The position numbers and the translations under genes were made by a program. Below, piece by piece: positions 46,190 through 57,577 of a stretch of DNA of 64,000 bases (the first letter of the stretch is position 1; each line of letters starts with the position of its first letter). Below the pieces are notes generated by a model. That model did not search any database and was not told the DNA's origin. It saw only the letters and a program-made list of their open reading frames with translations. This DNA is from Pseudomonas congelans (lineage in GTDB: Bacteria > Pseudomonadota > Gammaproteobacteria > Pseudomonadales > Pseudomonadaceae), in assembly GCF_900103225.1 (NCBI RefSeq), contig NZ_FNJH01000004.1, positions 1 through 64,000 on the forward strand. Direction: 5' to 3'.

Positions 46190-46831
46190 ATGTACCTGAC
46201 GCCGCAACACATCCTGCTCGCAGGAGCCACGGGCCTTACAGGCGAGCATTTGCTGGACAGGCTGCTCAGCGAGCCGACCGTCAGCCGCGTGTTGGCACCG
46301 ACCCGCAAGCCGCTGGCCGAACACTCGCATCTGGAAAACCCGGTCGGCGAGCTGGCCACCCTGCTGCCAACGCTGTCTGGCCGGGTGGATATCGCATTCT
46401 GTTGCCTGGGCACCACGATCAAACAAGCGGGTTCGCAGGACGCCTTCAAGGCGGTTGATCTGGACATGGTCACAGCGTTCGCCAGCCGGGCCCGCGAACT
46501 CGGTGCTCGCCATTTGCTGGTAATCAGCGCAATCGGTGCAGATCCGGCGTCCGGTACCTTTTACAACCGTGTCAAAGGCGAAATGGAACAGGCGCTTCGT
46601 GCACAGGACTGGCCGCAACTGACCATCGCCCGCCCTTCCCTGCTGGTAGGCAGCCGTCCTGAAACCCGCTGGGTCGAGCAACTGGCGGCGCCTATCGCCA
46701 AACTGATCCCCGGCAAATACGGCGCCATCGAAGCCTGCCAACTGGCCCGCGCCCTGTGGCGGCTGGCGCTGGAAGAACAGAACGGCGTACGGATCGTCGA
46801 ATCGGATGAGCTGCGCAAACTGGGCAAGTGA
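46190..46831 (+). CDS. NAD(P)-binding Rossmann-fold oxidoreductase (atypical SDR)
   Basis: A 213-residue atypical SDR of the HTATIP2/YwnB type. The dinucleotide-binding loop is [14 protein letters not shown], followed by [15 protein letters not shown] and [12 protein letters not shown], which are typical of this group. The usual YxxxK is represented by YNRVKGEME. It probably binds NAD(P)H as a reductase or redox sensor; the substrate is unknown. It is directly downstream of the MORN/C13 gene on the same strand. Confidence 0.82.
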   Translation: MYLTPQHILLAGATGLTGEHLLDRLLSEPTVSRVLAPTRKPLAEHSHLENPVGELATLLPTLSGRVDIAFCCLGTTIKQAGSQDAFKAVDLDMVTAFASRARELGARHLLVISAIGADPASGTFYNRVKGEMEQALRAQDWPQLTIARPSLLVGSRPETRWVEQLAAPIAKLIPGKYGAIEACQLARALWRLALEEQNGVRIVESDELRKLGK

Positions 46832-46853
46832 TGATCGCCAGAGCTCAGACGCT

Positions 46854-46904
46854 GATCGTCCACACGCTCCGCGTGGGAATGCAGTTCGTGACGCTCTGCG
46901 TCAT
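46854..46904. repeat. REP-like palindromic element
   Basis: CACACGCTCCGCGTGGGAAT is followed by GTTCGTGACGCTCTGCGTCA, a well conserved copy of the window's main REP family. It lies between converging genes. Confidence 0.75.
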
Positions 46905-46949
46905 CCAAGGGAGCATTACCTGATAGCGCAGGTGGTCGCTCTTATACCG

Positions 46950-47234
46950 CTAAAGCCCGCCCGTGGCCTGAACCCCGAATCCCGCCGCCGTCAGCAATGA
47001 CAGTGGCAGCAGCAGGGTGTCGAGCAGCGCACTGCCCGGCAGGTCCAGGCCCGGATAGCTGGGAGCCTCTGCGCCAAATCGGTCGGCGGCACAGCAACCA
47101 CCCTGCAGCGCATACATGTTCAACCGCGTACCGGCATACACCACCGGCGCGCCAGGTTTGGCCGCATTGAGCGTGCGTGCCGTTGCGCAGCCGGTCAGCG
47201 CCAGCGCCAGCGCTACCAGCAGCAGCTTATTCAT
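46950..47234 (-). CDS. YceK/YidQ-family small lipoprotein
   Basis: A 94-residue lipoprotein with lipobox LTGCA (Cys16) and the YceK-type core [14 protein letters not shown]...[22 protein letters not shown]. Function unknown. Its ATG lies within the 3' end of ubiX (the ubiX stop overlaps it as ATGAATAA), so it is translationally coupled to ubiX. Confidence 0.8.
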   Translation of the reverse strand: MNKLLLVALALALTGCATARTLNAAKPGAPVVYAGTRLNMYALQGGCCAADRFGAEAPSYPGLDLPGSALLDTLLLPLSLLTAAGFGVQATGGL

Positions 47235-47856
47235 CGCCGCCAATATGGTGCTCGCCCCAACGCGGCAGCATGTCCTGAGGAATATTCAGCAGATTGAGGA
47301 TCCGCGCGACGACAAAATCCACCAGGTCGTCGATAGTCTGCGGCTGATGATAGAAACCGGGCGAGGCAGGCAGAATGATCGCGCCCATGTTCGACAGCTT
47401 GAGCATGTTCTCCAGATGAATACTGGAAAACGGTGCCTCTCGCGGCACCAGAATCAACTGGCGCCGCTCCTTCAGCGTCACGTCAGCGGCGCGCTCGATC
47501 AAATTGTTGCAAGCCCCGGTGGCAATTGCCGACAGCGAACCGGTGGAACAAGGCACCACCACCATTGCGCTTGGCGATCCCGAACCGGAGGCCACTGGCG
47601 ACATCCAGTCGTCGCGCCCATAGACGCGAATCTGCCCGGCAGATGCACCGGTGTATTCCGTCAGAAACGCCTGCATCATCATCGCCTTGGGCGGCAGGCG
47701 CACGTCGGTCTCGGTGGCCATAACCAGTTGCGCAGCCTTGGAGATCAGGAAATGTACTTCCCGATCCTCACGCACCAGACAATCAAGCAGGCGCAGGCCA
47801 TATGGCGCGCCGGAAGCGCCGGTCATTGCAACGGTAACGCGCTCCGGGCCGCTCAT
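47227..47856 (-). CDS. ubiX: Flavin prenyltransferase
   Basis: A 209-residue UbiX/Pad1 protein that prenylates FMN to make the cofactor of UbiD decarboxylases, used in ubiquinone synthesis. Conserved motifs are [46 protein letters not shown] and the [15 protein letters not shown] end. It overlaps mpl by four bases and the YceK-like gene by eight, so the three form one operon read leftward (mpl-ubiX-yceK-like). Confidence 0.92.
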   Translation of the reverse strand: MSGPERVTVAMTGASGAPYGLRLLDCLVREDREVHFLISKAAQLVMATETDVRLPPKAMMMQAFLTEYTGASAGQIRVYGRDDWMSPVASGSGSPSAMVVVPCSTGSLSAIATGACNNLIERAADVTLKERRQLILVPREAPFSSIHLENMLKLSNMGAIILPASPGFYHQPQTIDDLVDFVVARILNLLNIPQDMLPRWGEHHIGGDE

Positions 47857-49202
47857 TTCAGCGCCTCTGCCAGCTTGCCATGCAGACCTCCAAAGCCGCC
47901 GTTGCTCATGATCACGATGTGCGTGCCGGGCTGCGCCTGGCTTTTCACCTGGTCGATGATCGCTTCAATCGAATCACACACCTGCGCCGGTACAGTCCCC
48001 CCGGCCACGGTGGCTGCCAGGTCCCAGCCCAGATTGGGCGGGGCGTACCAGACCACCTGATCCGCCTGACTCACGCTTTCCCGCAGACCGTCGCGGTGCG
48101 CGCCAAGCTTCATCGAGTTGGAGCGCGGCTCGATGACCGCAATGATCGATGCATCACCGACCTTCTTGCGCAGGCCATCCAGCGTGGTGGCAATAGCTGT
48201 AGGGTGATGAGCGAAGTCATCATAAATAGTGATGCCGCGTACGTCGGCGACCTTTTCCATGCGCCGCTTGACGCTCTTGAACGCACTGAGCGCCTGCACG
48301 CCCAGCGACGGTACGACGCCCACATGGCGAGCGGCTGCCAGCGTCGCCAGGGCGTTGGCCACGTTGTGCTGACCGGTCATGTCCCAGTCGACGGTGCCCT
48401 GCGGTTCGCCCTCGAACAGCACTTCAAAGCGTGAACCGTCTTCGCTCAACAGCTGCGCCTGCCACTGACCGTTCTGGCCGGTGGTCTGTACCGGCGTCCA
48501 GCAGCCCATCTCGATGACCCGCGCCAGCGCTGGTTCAGTCGTCGGATGGATTACCAGACCTTCGCTCGGGATGGTACGCACCAGATGGTGAAACTGACGC
48601 TCGATGGCCGGCAGGTCGGGGAAGATGTCAGCATGATCGAACTCAAGATTGTTGAGGATCGCTGTCCGTGGACGGTAATGGACGAACTTGGAGCGTTTGT
48701 CGAAGAAGGCGCTGTCGTATTCATCGGCCTCGACCACAAAGAACGGGGTCTCGCCCAGACGCGCCGACACGGCGAAGTTCTGCGGGATGCCTCCGATCAG
48801 GAAGCCGGGACTCATGCCCGCGTGTTCCAGCACCCAGGCCAGCATGCTGCTGGTGGTGGTCTTGCCGTGCGTGCCGGCCACGGCCAGTACCCAGCGGCCT
48901 TGCAGCACATGGTCCGCCAGCCACTGCGGGCCAGACACATACGGCAAACCTTTGTTGAGCACATATTCAACTGCCGGGTTGCCGCGCGACAGCGCGTTGC
49001 CGACCACCACCAGATCAGGCGCCGGGTCCAGTTGTGCAGGGTCGTAGCCCTGGGTCAGCTCGATGCCCTGGGCTTGCAGCTGGGTGCTCATCGGTGGATA
49101 GACGTTGGCGTCGGAGCCCGTGACCCGGTGCCCCAACTCTTTGGCGAGCACCGCCAGAGACCCCATGAACGTGCCGCAGATACCAAGGATATGAATATGC
49201 AT
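47853..49202 (-). CDS. mpl: UDP-N-acetylmuramate:L-Ala-gamma-D-Glu-meso-Dap ligase
   Basis: A 449-residue Mur ligase that reattaches the recycled tripeptide L-Ala-D-Glu-Dap to UDP-MurNAc. Motifs are [20 protein letters not shown] at the N-terminus, the ATP loop [20 protein letters not shown] and [12 protein letters not shown] start at ATG 49202, after GAGAGG; the longer upstream frame is not conserved. It recycles peptidoglycan in the cytoplasm and is the first gene of the operon with ubiX. The mpl-ubiX pair is standard in Pseudomonas. Confidence 0.92.
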   Translation of the reverse strand: MHIHILGICGTFMGSLAVLAKELGHRVTGSDANVYPPMSTQLQAQGIELTQGYDPAQLDPAPDLVVVGNALSRGNPAVEYVLNKGLPYVSGPQWLADHVLQGRWVLAVAGTHGKTTTSSMLAWVLEHAGMSPGFLIGGIPQNFAVSARLGETPFFVVEADEYDSAFFDKRSKFVHYRPRTAILNNLEFDHADIFPDLPAIERQFHHLVRTIPSEGLVIHPTTEPALARVIEMGCWTPVQTTGQNGQWQAQLLSEDGSRFEVLFEGEPQGTVDWDMTGQHNVANALATLAAARHVGVVPSLGVQALSAFKSVKRRMEKVADVRGITIYDDFAHHPTAIATTLDGLRKKVGDASIIAVIEPRSNSMKLGAHRDGLRESVSQADQVVWYAPPNLGWDLAATVAGGTVPAQVCDSIEAIIDQVKSQAQPGTHIVIMSNGGFGGLHGKLAEALK

Positions 49203-49427
49203 GACCAACCTCTCAGAACATCCACGCAGGTTAACGTAGGGACGGTGAAATGGCACCCTGAGTTTGTCCGTTGTCTTGCGCGCACGCCCCATTTCAATGC
49301 CCGGCAGATAAGCCTAAAGTCCTAGCCACGGCCGAATGCAAATGGCCTATTCTTGAACGCTTATTGTCAGCTACCCGAAAGCAGAATCGACACAGACTCC
49401 CTCACAACAAGAACCAGGAGACATACC

Positions 49428-50948
<1,521 letters not shown>

Positions 50949-50963
50949 CACCAGCCCCGCGAT

Positions 50964-51252
50964 GATCGTCCCCACGCGCTGCGTGGGGATGCCTTTCCAG
51001 ATGCTCTGCGTCCGATCCTGAATGCCGTCTCAAGATACTTATCGTTCCCATGCTCCGCGTGGGAATGCCTTTCTGGACGCTCTGCGTCCGATCCTGAATG
51101 CCGTCTCAAGATGTCTATCCGTTCCCATGCTCCGCGTGGGGACGCCTTTCCAGACGATCTGCGTCCGATCCTGCACGCCGTCTCAGGATGTTTATCGTTC
51201 CCATGCTCCGCGTGGGAATGCCTTTCTGGACGCTCTGCGTCCGATCTTGAAT
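50964..51252. repeat. Four tandem REP-like units, about 77-bp period
   Basis: Units begin at 50964, 51041, 51117 and 51194. Each has the hairpin CCCA(C/T)GC..GCGTGGG followed by GAATGCCTTTCTGGACGCTCTGCGTC and a shorter GATCCTGAATGCCGTCTCA linker. Units differ by a few substitutions and one single-base indel. The stretch 51253-51490 before eutB holds no supported gene; see the finding on a possible remnant there. Confidence 0.85.
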
Positions 51253-51490
51253 GTGCGGTGTCAGCACGATAATCATCTCAAACAGCATCGCGCACCAACC
51301 CTGTGCATCGCGCCCTGGCGTGATGCATCTTTCCTCTGAATACTCTGCTCATAGTTGCAAACTCGCACTCCCGGTCAGGGTGGAGTATTAATTGCTTTCA
51401 TCTCTTCCCACAGTCGCTTGAAGCGGGGCGTACCCGTTTCACCGAAAGACTACGTCCGACGCAAGCAGCGCGACGTCATGGAGAATCTGT

Positions 51491-52885
51491 ATGGCGAGCT
51501 TTTCCCACTCTGTCGGTGCGCAGACGTACCGCTTCGACAGCCTCAAAGAAGTGATGGCCAAGGCCAGTCCTGCGCGCTCCGGTGATTATCTGGCCGAAGT
51601 CGCGGCGCAGAACGACGGCGAGCGAGTCGCCGCGCAGATGGCGCTGGCGAACATTCCGCTCAAGCACTTTCTTGAAGAAGCCCTGATCCCTTACGAGCAG
51701 GACGAAGTTACCCGGTTGATCATCGACACCCACGACAAGCTGGCGTTTGCTCCGGTCAGCCACCTGACAGTCGGCGGCTTTCGCGACTGGCTGCTCAGCG
51801 ACAAGGCCGACGAAACCACTCTGCGTGCGCTGGGCCCGGGCCTGACTCCGGAAATGGCCGCTGCCGTTTCAAAGATCATGCGCGTACAGGATCTGGTGCT
51901 GGTGGCGCAGAAAATCCGCGTGGTGACGCGCTTCCGCAACACCATGGGCCTGCGCGGCCGGCTGTCGACACGTCTGCAACCCAATCACCCCACCGACGAC
52001 CCGTCCGGCATTGCAGCCAGCGTGCTCGACGGCCTGCTGTACGGCAATGGTGATGCCATGATCGGCATCAACCCGGCCACCGACAGCACCTCGTCCATCG
52101 TTGCCCTGCTGGAAATGCTCGACGCCATCGTCCAGCGCTATGAAATCCCGACGCAGTCCTGCGTGCTGACCCACGTCACCACGTCTATCGAAGTGATCAA
52201 CCGTGGCGTGCCGGTCGACCTGGTGTTTCAGTCAATCACCGGCACTGAAGCCGCCAATGCCAGCTTCGGCATCAGCCTCAAGCTGTTGCAGGAAGGCTAT
52301 GAGGCGGGCCTGAGCCTGAACCGCGGCACCCTCGGGCAAAACCTGATGTATTTCGAGACCGGCCAAGGCAGCGCGCTGTCGGCCAACGCGCATCATGGCG
52401 TCGACCAGCAGACCTGCGAGACCCGCGCCTACGCCGTCGCCCGGCATTTCAACCCGTTCCTGGTCAACACCGTGGTCGGTTTCATCGGCCCCGAATACCT
52501 GTACAACGGCAAACAGATCATTCGCGCCGGTCTGGAGGATCACTTCTGCGGCAAGCTGCTGGGCGTGCCGATGGGCTGTGACATCTGCTATACCAACCAC
52601 GCAGAAGCCGATCAGGACGACATGGACACCCTGCTGACCCTGCTGGGCGTCGCGGGGATCAACTTCATCATGGGCATCCCCGGCTCCGACGACATCATGC
52701 TCAACTACCAGACCACCTCCTTCCACGACGCGCTGTACGCGAGGCAAAGCCTGGGCCTGCGTCCTGCACCGGAATACGAAGCCTGGCTGGAGAAAATGGG
52801 CATCTTCACCCAGGCCGACGGCCGTGTGCGCTTCGGCGACAGCCTGCCGCCGGCCTTCCGTCAGGCACTGGCGCATCTAGCATGA
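51491..52885 (+). CDS. eutB: Ethanolamine ammonia-lyase, large subunit
   Basis: A 464-residue TIM-barrel subunit of the adenosylcobalamin-dependent lyase that converts ethanolamine to acetaldehyde and ammonia. Conserved parts include [58 protein letters not shown] and [24 protein letters not shown] precedes the ATG. The eutC start overlaps its stop codon. There are no carboxysome shell genes, so this is the simple non-compartmented pathway. Confidence 0.93.
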   Translation: MASFSHSVGAQTYRFDSLKEVMAKASPARSGDYLAEVAAQNDGERVAAQMALANIPLKHFLEEALIPYEQDEVTRLIIDTHDKLAFAPVSHLTVGGFRDWLLSDKADETTLRALGPGLTPEMAAAVSKIMRVQDLVLVAQKIRVVTRFRNTMGLRGRLSTRLQPNHPTDDPSGIAASVLDGLLYGNGDAMIGINPATDSTSSIVALLEMLDAIVQRYEIPTQSCVLTHVTTSIEVINRGVPVDLVFQSITGTEAANASFGISLKLLQEGYEAGLSLNRGTLGQNLMYFETGQGSALSANAHHGVDQQTCETRAYAVARHFNPFLVNTVVGFIGPEYLYNGKQIIRAGLEDHFCGKLLGVPMGCDICYTNHAEADQDDMDTLLTLLGVAGINFIMGIPGSDDIMLNYQTTSFHDALYARQSLGLRPAPEYEAWLEKMGIFTQADGRVRFGDSLPPAFRQALAHLA

Positions 52886-53745
52886 GTGACGAGCCGATGA
52901 ACGAACTACAAGACGGCGCCATCCCCGCCAATCCATGGCTGGAACTGCGCCGCCTGACCCCCGCGCGCATTGCGCTGGGTCGTACCGGCACCAGCCTGCC
53001 GACCTCTGCGCAGCTGGATTTTCAAGCCGCGCATGCGCAGGCACGTGATGCAGTGCATCTGGCCTTCGACCATGCCGCGATCAGCGCGCAACTGAATGAA
53101 AAAGGCCGTGAAACCCTGTTGCTGCACAGCGCCGCCGTCGACCGGGACAGTTACCTGCAGCGCCCGGACCTGGGCCGTCGCCTGAATGACGAATCAGCGC
53201 AGACGTTGCGCGACTTCGCCGCCGCTCATCCGGGCGGCGTCGATCTGGCGATAGTGGTCGCCGACGGTCTGTCCGCCCTGGCGGTGCATCGACATGCGGT
53301 GCCTTTCCTCATGCGCCTGGAAGAACAGGCCAGCGCTGAGGGCTGGTCCCTGTCGCCAGTGATCATGGTCGAGCAGGGCCGCGTCGCAGTGGCCGATGAA
53401 GTCGGCGAACTGCTGGGTGCGAAGATGGTGGTCATCCTGATCGGCGAGCGCCCTGGCCTTAGCTCTCCGGACAGTCTGGGCCTGTACTTCACCTACGCAC
53501 CGAAGGTCGGGTTGAATGATGCGCACCGTAACTGTATTTCCAATGTACGCCTTGAAGGCCTGAGCTACGGCATGGCCGCTCATCGGCTGCTGTACCTGAT
53601 GCGCGAGGCCTGCAGACGGCAGATTTCCGGGGTCAACCTGAAAGACGAGGCTGAACTGCAGATTCTGGAAGCAGACGGCGCTGACGATCACTCAGATAAA
53701 CCCATCGGCAATTTCCTCCTCGACGGCCCTGCAGCGCCGCACTAG
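52882..53745 (+). CDS. eutC: Ethanolamine ammonia-lyase, small subunit
   Basis: A 287-residue EutC, which carries the B12-binding Rossmann-type domain of the lyase. Conserved segments are [14 protein letters not shown] [35 protein letters not shown] and [17 protein letters not shown]. It overlaps eutB by four bases (ATGA). No ethanolamine permease or EutR regulator is next to it on the right. Confidence 0.92.
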   Translation: MSDEPMNELQDGAIPANPWLELRRLTPARIALGRTGTSLPTSAQLDFQAAHAQARDAVHLAFDHAAISAQLNEKGRETLLLHSAAVDRDSYLQRPDLGRRLNDESAQTLRDFAAAHPGGVDLAIVVADGLSALAVHRHAVPFLMRLEEQASAEGWSLSPVIMVEQGRVAVADEVGELLGAKMVVILIGERPGLSSPDSLGLYFTYAPKVGLNDAHRNCISNVRLEGLSYGMAAHRLLYLMREACRRQISGVNLKDEAELQILEADGADDHSDKPIGNFLLDGPAAPH

Positions 53746-54041
53746 CTCACTCACTGGATTGTGCCGTTCAAAGTCGCCGGGCAGATTCGCGTAATCATCC
53801 CGGCGTACGGCATCAGCCCGGATGAACGTTGCGGCCTGACCATTGGGCTCATCAAGCAGCGCTCGAATACCTCGACCTGCTGTTCCCGCCGCTCATGAAA
53901 ACCTTACCGCTCACACCCCATTCAAAGCCGCCGCTTATTCCGAAGCCCCTTCTGTGCATTCTGCTTCTATAATGCCGCGCATACCGCAAAGTCGTTTTCT
54001 CCGCATGCGACCCCGGACAGGGTCTCGCCTCAGGTGCCTTA
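53746..54041. other. Spacer after eutC, no supported gene
   Basis: No complete gene is visible. Between 53755 and 53880 both strands stay open for about 40 codons, with coding-like composition, but neither has a start with a ribosome site and neither resembles a family I know. It may be decayed coding DNA. The last 100 bp presumably hold the dedA promoter. Confidence 0.35.
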
Positions 54042-54689
54042 ATGGAATTCAACCCGCTCGACCTTATTCTGCATCTCGACGTTTACCTTGACCTGTTGGT
54101 GACCAACTACGGCACATGGGTCTACGCGATTCTGTTTCTGGTGATTTTCTGCGAGACCGGGCTGGTGATCATGCCCTTCCTGCCGGGCGACTCGCTGCTG
54201 TTCATTGCCGGCGCCGTGGCTGCCGGTGGCGGCATGGACCCGGTGCTGCTGGCCGGGTTGTTGATGCTCGCGGCGATTCTGGGCGACAGCACCAACTATG
54301 TGATCGGCCGCACAGCGGGCGAAAAGCTGTTCAGCAACCCGACCTCGCGAATCTTCCGCCGCGACTACCTGCTGCGCACCCAGGATTTCTACGCACGCCA
54401 CGGCGGCAAGACCGTCACGCTGGCGCGCTTCCTGCCGATTATCCGCACCTTCGCGCCGTTTGTGGCCGGTGTGGGCAGAATGTCCTATCCGCGCTTCGTG
54501 GGCTTCAGCGTGCTGGGTTCGGTGCTGTGGGTCGGCAGCCTGATAACACTGGGCTTCTTCTTCGGCAACGTACCATTCATCAAGCAGAACCTGACCTTTC
54601 TGGTCCTGGCAATCATCCTGCTGTCGCTGGTGCCGATGATCATCGGCGTGGTGCGCAGCCGCACCGTGCGTCCGGTCGACGCGCGCTGA
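54042..54689 (+). CDS. DedA-family membrane protein
   Basis: A 215-residue inner-membrane protein of the DedA/SNARE-associated family. It has about five hydrophobic segments, the conserved ETGLVIMPFLPGDSLLFIAG (acidic and Pro-Gly residues of the re-entrant loop) and ARFLPIIRTFAPFVAGVGRM. Relatives flip undecaprenyl phosphate or phospholipids and support division and antimicrobial-peptide resistance. The mtfA gene starts 3 bp after its stop, so they are cotranscribed. Confidence 0.88.
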   Translation: MEFNPLDLILHLDVYLDLLVTNYGTWVYAILFLVIFCETGLVIMPFLPGDSLLFIAGAVAAGGGMDPVLLAGLLMLAAILGDSTNYVIGRTAGEKLFSNPTSRIFRRDYLLRTQDFYARHGGKTVTLARFLPIIRTFAPFVAGVGRMSYPRFVGFSVLGSVLWVGSLITLGFFFGNVPFIKQNLTFLVLAIILLSLVPMIIGVVRSRTVRPVDAR

Positions 54690-54692
54690 ATC

Positions 54693-55502
54693 ATGTGGTC
54701 ATTCAGCAACTGGCGCAGGCAGCGCAAGCTTGCCAGACACCCGGTTGCTGACGAGCTGTGGCAGAACGTGTGCGCACGTCTGCCGATCCTCGATGGTCTG
54801 AGCAAAGCGCAGCACGCGCAACTGCGTGACGCCTGCGTGCTGTTTCTGCATGACAAACACCTCAGCGCGCTGCCGGGCGTTGATCTGGATGACGAGCAAC
54901 GGCTGTTTCTCGCCGCACAGGCGCAACTGCCGCTGCTGAACCTGGGCGGACTGAACTGGTATCAGGGTTTTCATGAAATCGTGCTGTACCCCGACGACTT
55001 CGTCAGCCCGCAGCGCCATCGCGATGCCAGCGGCGTCGAACACGAGTGGGATGGCGAGCACAGCGGCGAAGCCTGGCTGCAGGGCCCGGTGATTCTGGCC
55101 TGGCCTGGTGTATTGAGCAGCGGCGGCTGGGATGGCTATAACCTGGTGATCCATGAGCTCGCGCACAAGCTCGACATGCTAAACGGCGACGCCAATGGCC
55201 TGCCGCCGCTGCACAGCGATATGCAGGTGACCGAATGGGCCCGCATCATGCAAAGCGCGTTCGATGATCTCAACCGGCAACTGGACCACAACCCAGACGC
55301 CGAACCCGCCATCGATCCCTATGCCGCCGAAGATCCGGCCGAGTTCTTCGCCGTGACCAGCGAATACTTCTTCAGCGCGCCCGATCTGCTGCACGGCAGT
55401 TACCCGGCAGTCTACGAGCAACTGAAAGCGTTCTACCGTCAGGACACCCTTGCGCGGCTTGACCTGCTGCGTCGACAAGACCCGGCTTACCGGGACAGCT
55501 GA
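54693..55502 (+). CDS. mtfA: MtfA-family zinc metallopeptidase
   Basis: A 269-residue M90-family peptidase. The zinc motif is HELAHKLD at His154-Glu-Leu-Ala-His158 and the conserved AEFFAVTSEYFF lies about residue 213. E. coli MtfA binds and inactivates the glucose repressor Mlc and has peptidase activity; whether the pseudomonad protein does the same is unknown. The sequence GGWDGYNLVIHELAHK is highly typical. It lies immediately downstream of dedA. Confidence 0.87.
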   Translation: MWSFSNWRRQRKLARHPVADELWQNVCARLPILDGLSKAQHAQLRDACVLFLHDKHLSALPGVDLDDEQRLFLAAQAQLPLLNLGGLNWYQGFHEIVLYPDDFVSPQRHRDASGVEHEWDGEHSGEAWLQGPVILAWPGVLSSGGWDGYNLVIHELAHKLDMLNGDANGLPPLHSDMQVTEWARIMQSAFDDLNRQLDHNPDAEPAIDPYAAEDPAEFFAVTSEYFFSAPDLLHGSYPAVYEQLKAFYRQDTLARLDLLRRQDPAYRDS

Positions 55503-55521
55503 CCGCCTCCAAGGCCATGCG

Positions 55522-55550
55522 TGGCAACCAAAACAGAATATGCCTATAAT
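55522..55550 (+). promoter_or_regulatory. Candidate sigma70 promoter of ppa
   Basis: A perfect -10 TATAAT (55545-55550) lies 17 bp after a weak -35 TGGCAA (55522-55527). The start of ppa is about 55 bp further on, preceded by a strong AGGGGGG ribosome site. Confidence 0.6.
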
Positions 55551-55612
55551 CCGGACCACTTTATGGCGGTTCGCGCCACAATCTGTCTGGTCAACTAGGG
55601 GGGCAATGCCCA

Positions 55613-56140
55613 ATGAGCTACAGCAAGATTCCGGCTGGTAAAGACCTGCCGAACGACATCTACGTCGCCATCGAAATCCCGGCCAACCACGCGCCGATCA
55701 AATACGAAATCGACAAAGATTCCGATTGCCTGTTCGTTGACCGTTTCATGGCCACCCCAATGTTCTACCCGGCCAACTATGGTTTCATCCCCAACACCCT
55801 GGCTGACGACGGCGACCCGCTGGACGTGCTGGTTGTAACCCCATACCCGGTTACCCCAGGCTCGGTTATCCGCGCACGCCCGGTCGGCATCCTGCACATG
55901 ACTGACGACGGCGGCGGCGATGCCAAAGTTATCGCAGTGCCACACGACAAGCTGTCCCAGATTTACGTCGACGTGAAAGAGTACACCGACCTGCCGCCGC
56001 TGCTGCTTGAGCAGATCAAGCACTTCTTCGAGAACTACAAGGATCTCGAAAAAGGCAAATGGGTGAAGATCGAAGGTTGGGGCAACGCTGATGCTGCCCG
56101 TGCCGAGATCACCAAATCGGTTGCAGCGTTCAAAGGCTGA
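55613..56140 (+). CDS. ppa: Inorganic pyrophosphatase
   Basis: A 175-residue family I soluble pyrophosphatase that hydrolyses PPi to phosphate and drives biosynthetic reactions. The signature [12 protein letters not shown] with three metal-binding Asp residues and the upstream [10 protein letters not shown] are intact. Codon choice is strongly biased, as in highly expressed genes. A hairpin terminator follows. Confidence 0.94.
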   Translation: MSYSKIPAGKDLPNDIYVAIEIPANHAPIKYEIDKDSDCLFVDRFMATPMFYPANYGFIPNTLADDGDPLDVLVVTPYPVTPGSVIRARPVGILHMTDDGGGDAKVIAVPHDKLSQIYVDVKEYTDLPPLLLEQIKHFFENYKDLEKGKWVKIEGWGNADAARAEITKSVAAFKG

Positions 56141-56153
56141 TCATCGATCTGGC

Positions 56154-56186
56154 GTTTCAGGGCACGCCACGCGCGCGCCCTGAAAC
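56154..56186 (+). terminator. Terminator-like hairpin after ppa
   Basis: GTTTCAGGGC (56154-56163) pairs with GCCCTGAAAC (56177-56186) around a 13-base loop, beginning 14 bp after the ppa stop codon. No T-run follows. The next 300 bp up to the repressor gene are A/T-richer in part (56240-56400) and hold no gene I can support. Confidence 0.6.
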
Positions 56187-56495
56187 ACGCTTGCCCCTCC
56201 TCGCTGCACCTCCCCGCATACCTCGCTCGCTGAAACACAACCACCCGTTTTTTTTGCAGCGCGCACGTTTAAAAATGCGTCCGGCTTTTAGACATTCGAT
56301 AAACAGTTCGTTAATGCCCGTATAGCTGGGGTAAACGCGCAATACGTCGTTTAGCCAAAAAAGCGCTATTACGGAATCCACCTACACAACATTCATTCCA
56401 TCCGTAGTCCGGATAGCCATGCGCACCCCGGGATAAGGTCGACGTCAACACCTCGTTCATTTAAACGCCCCGGCGACGTCCGTAGACTTCGCCCT

Positions 56496-57227
56496 ATGAA
56501 TACATCAGGTGATCGACTCCGCATCCTCCTTCGGGAGTGCCATCTCACAGCGACTGATTTTGCCGCCAACCGCAAAATCACGCCGCAACACGTCAATAAC
56601 TGGTTCAAGCGCGGCGTGCCCATGGCGCGGATTGACGAGGTGGCTGAACTGTTGACCGTCAACGCCCGCTGGCTGCGCACCGGCGAAGGCCCCAAACATC
56701 CTAACGACTGCGCCAATGAAAGCACTGGCGGCGACACCCGCGTCATTATTCATCAGGCCAGAAACGTGTCGCGCGGCGACGTGGAAATCCAGATATTCAT
56801 GGAAGCCGAATCCACCCACGGCGTTGGCAAGACCGTCCTCGCCGAAGCCCCCGGACAGAAAATCCGCCTGCCCCTGCAAGTACTGCAGAACATGGGCATC
56901 GACCCGAAAAACTGCATGTGCGTCGCCATGGTTGGCAACAGCATGGCCGACAAGATCCAGGACGGCTCGATCCTCGGCGTCGACCGCGAACTGACCCAGG
57001 TCATCGACGGCGAAATCTACGCCCTCGAACACGGCGGCATCCTGCGCGTACGCTACCTCTACCGCCTCCCCAACGGCGGCCTGCGCCTGCGCAGCCACAA
57101 CGACGCCGAATACCCGGACGAACTGTTCAGCGCCGAAGACATCGACCGGGAGAAAATACGGATTCTGGGCTGGATATTCTGGTGGTCGACGCTGAACAGC
57201 CGACGTAATGCCATGCTGCTGTTATGA
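56496..57227 (+). CDS. S24-type phage-like repressor with altered catalytic dyad
   Basis: A 243-residue CI/PrtR-like regulator. The N-terminal DNA-binding domain (about 1-65) has a helix-turn-helix DFAANRKITPQHVNNWFKRG, and the C-terminal S24 domain (about 120-235) holds the presumed nucleophile Ser149 in VGNSMADKI. At residue 186, exactly 37 residues later as in LexA (Ser119/Lys156), the expected Lys is Arg (LRVRYLYRL), and I see no Ala-Gly or Cys-Gly cleavage dipeptide near 110-116. RecA-stimulated self-cleavage is therefore unlikely. No ribosome site is clear. It stands alone, with no phage or tailocin genes beside it. Confidence 0.82.
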   Translation: MNTSGDRLRILLRECHLTATDFAANRKITPQHVNNWFKRGVPMARIDEVAELLTVNARWLRTGEGPKHPNDCANESTGGDTRVIIHQARNVSRGDVEIQIFMEAESTHGVGKTVLAEAPGQKIRLPLQVLQNMGIDPKNCMCVAMVGNSMADKIQDGSILGVDRELTQVIDGEIYALEHGGILRVRYLYRLPNGGLRLRSHNDAEYPDELFSAEDIDREKIRILGWIFWWSTLNSRRNAMLLL

Positions 57228-57439
57228 GGCGTTCGCGGTTGAAAGGCATTCGGGCTGGGCATGGGAGGCGAACTTCAGTATCCTGTTCGCCATCCAGAGC
57301 ACCTGACGCAGTCATGCGATGCGGTGTTTGAACGGGGCATGTGATCCGTTTGCCTTGTTGCCTATTCGCGTTTCTTCAAGAGGCGCACCTGTTGAAGGCG
57401 ATTGCGGTCTATCAAAAATAGATCAGAACCGCCTACGAG

Positions 57440-57463
57440 AAGCCGGCCACAAGCCGGCTTTTT
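57440..57463 (+). terminator. Rho-independent terminator
   Basis: AAGCCGGC (57440-57447) pairs with GCCGGCTT (57453-57460), and the stem is followed by TTT, giving five T's from the stem end. It lies 210 bp after the S24 repressor gene, so it either ends that transcript or an unseen small RNA; the intervening sequence contains no supported gene. Confidence 0.75.
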
Positions 57464-57577
57464 AATGCCTCCCGCTTTCTTCTTGCAGCCAAACCGTGGA
57501 TATCATTTGCTTAAGAGGCTTCCAGCCAAATCAGCCGCTGGCAGCACTTTGCTGGTTATTCGATGGCTCGCAGAAAA

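Noticed and set aside
50964..51252. Regular 77-bp repeats that could be mistaken for a CRISPR array.
   Set aside because: The unit is mostly repeat with no unique spacers, contains internal palindromes of the REP type and occurs singly elsewhere in the window; no cas genes are present.
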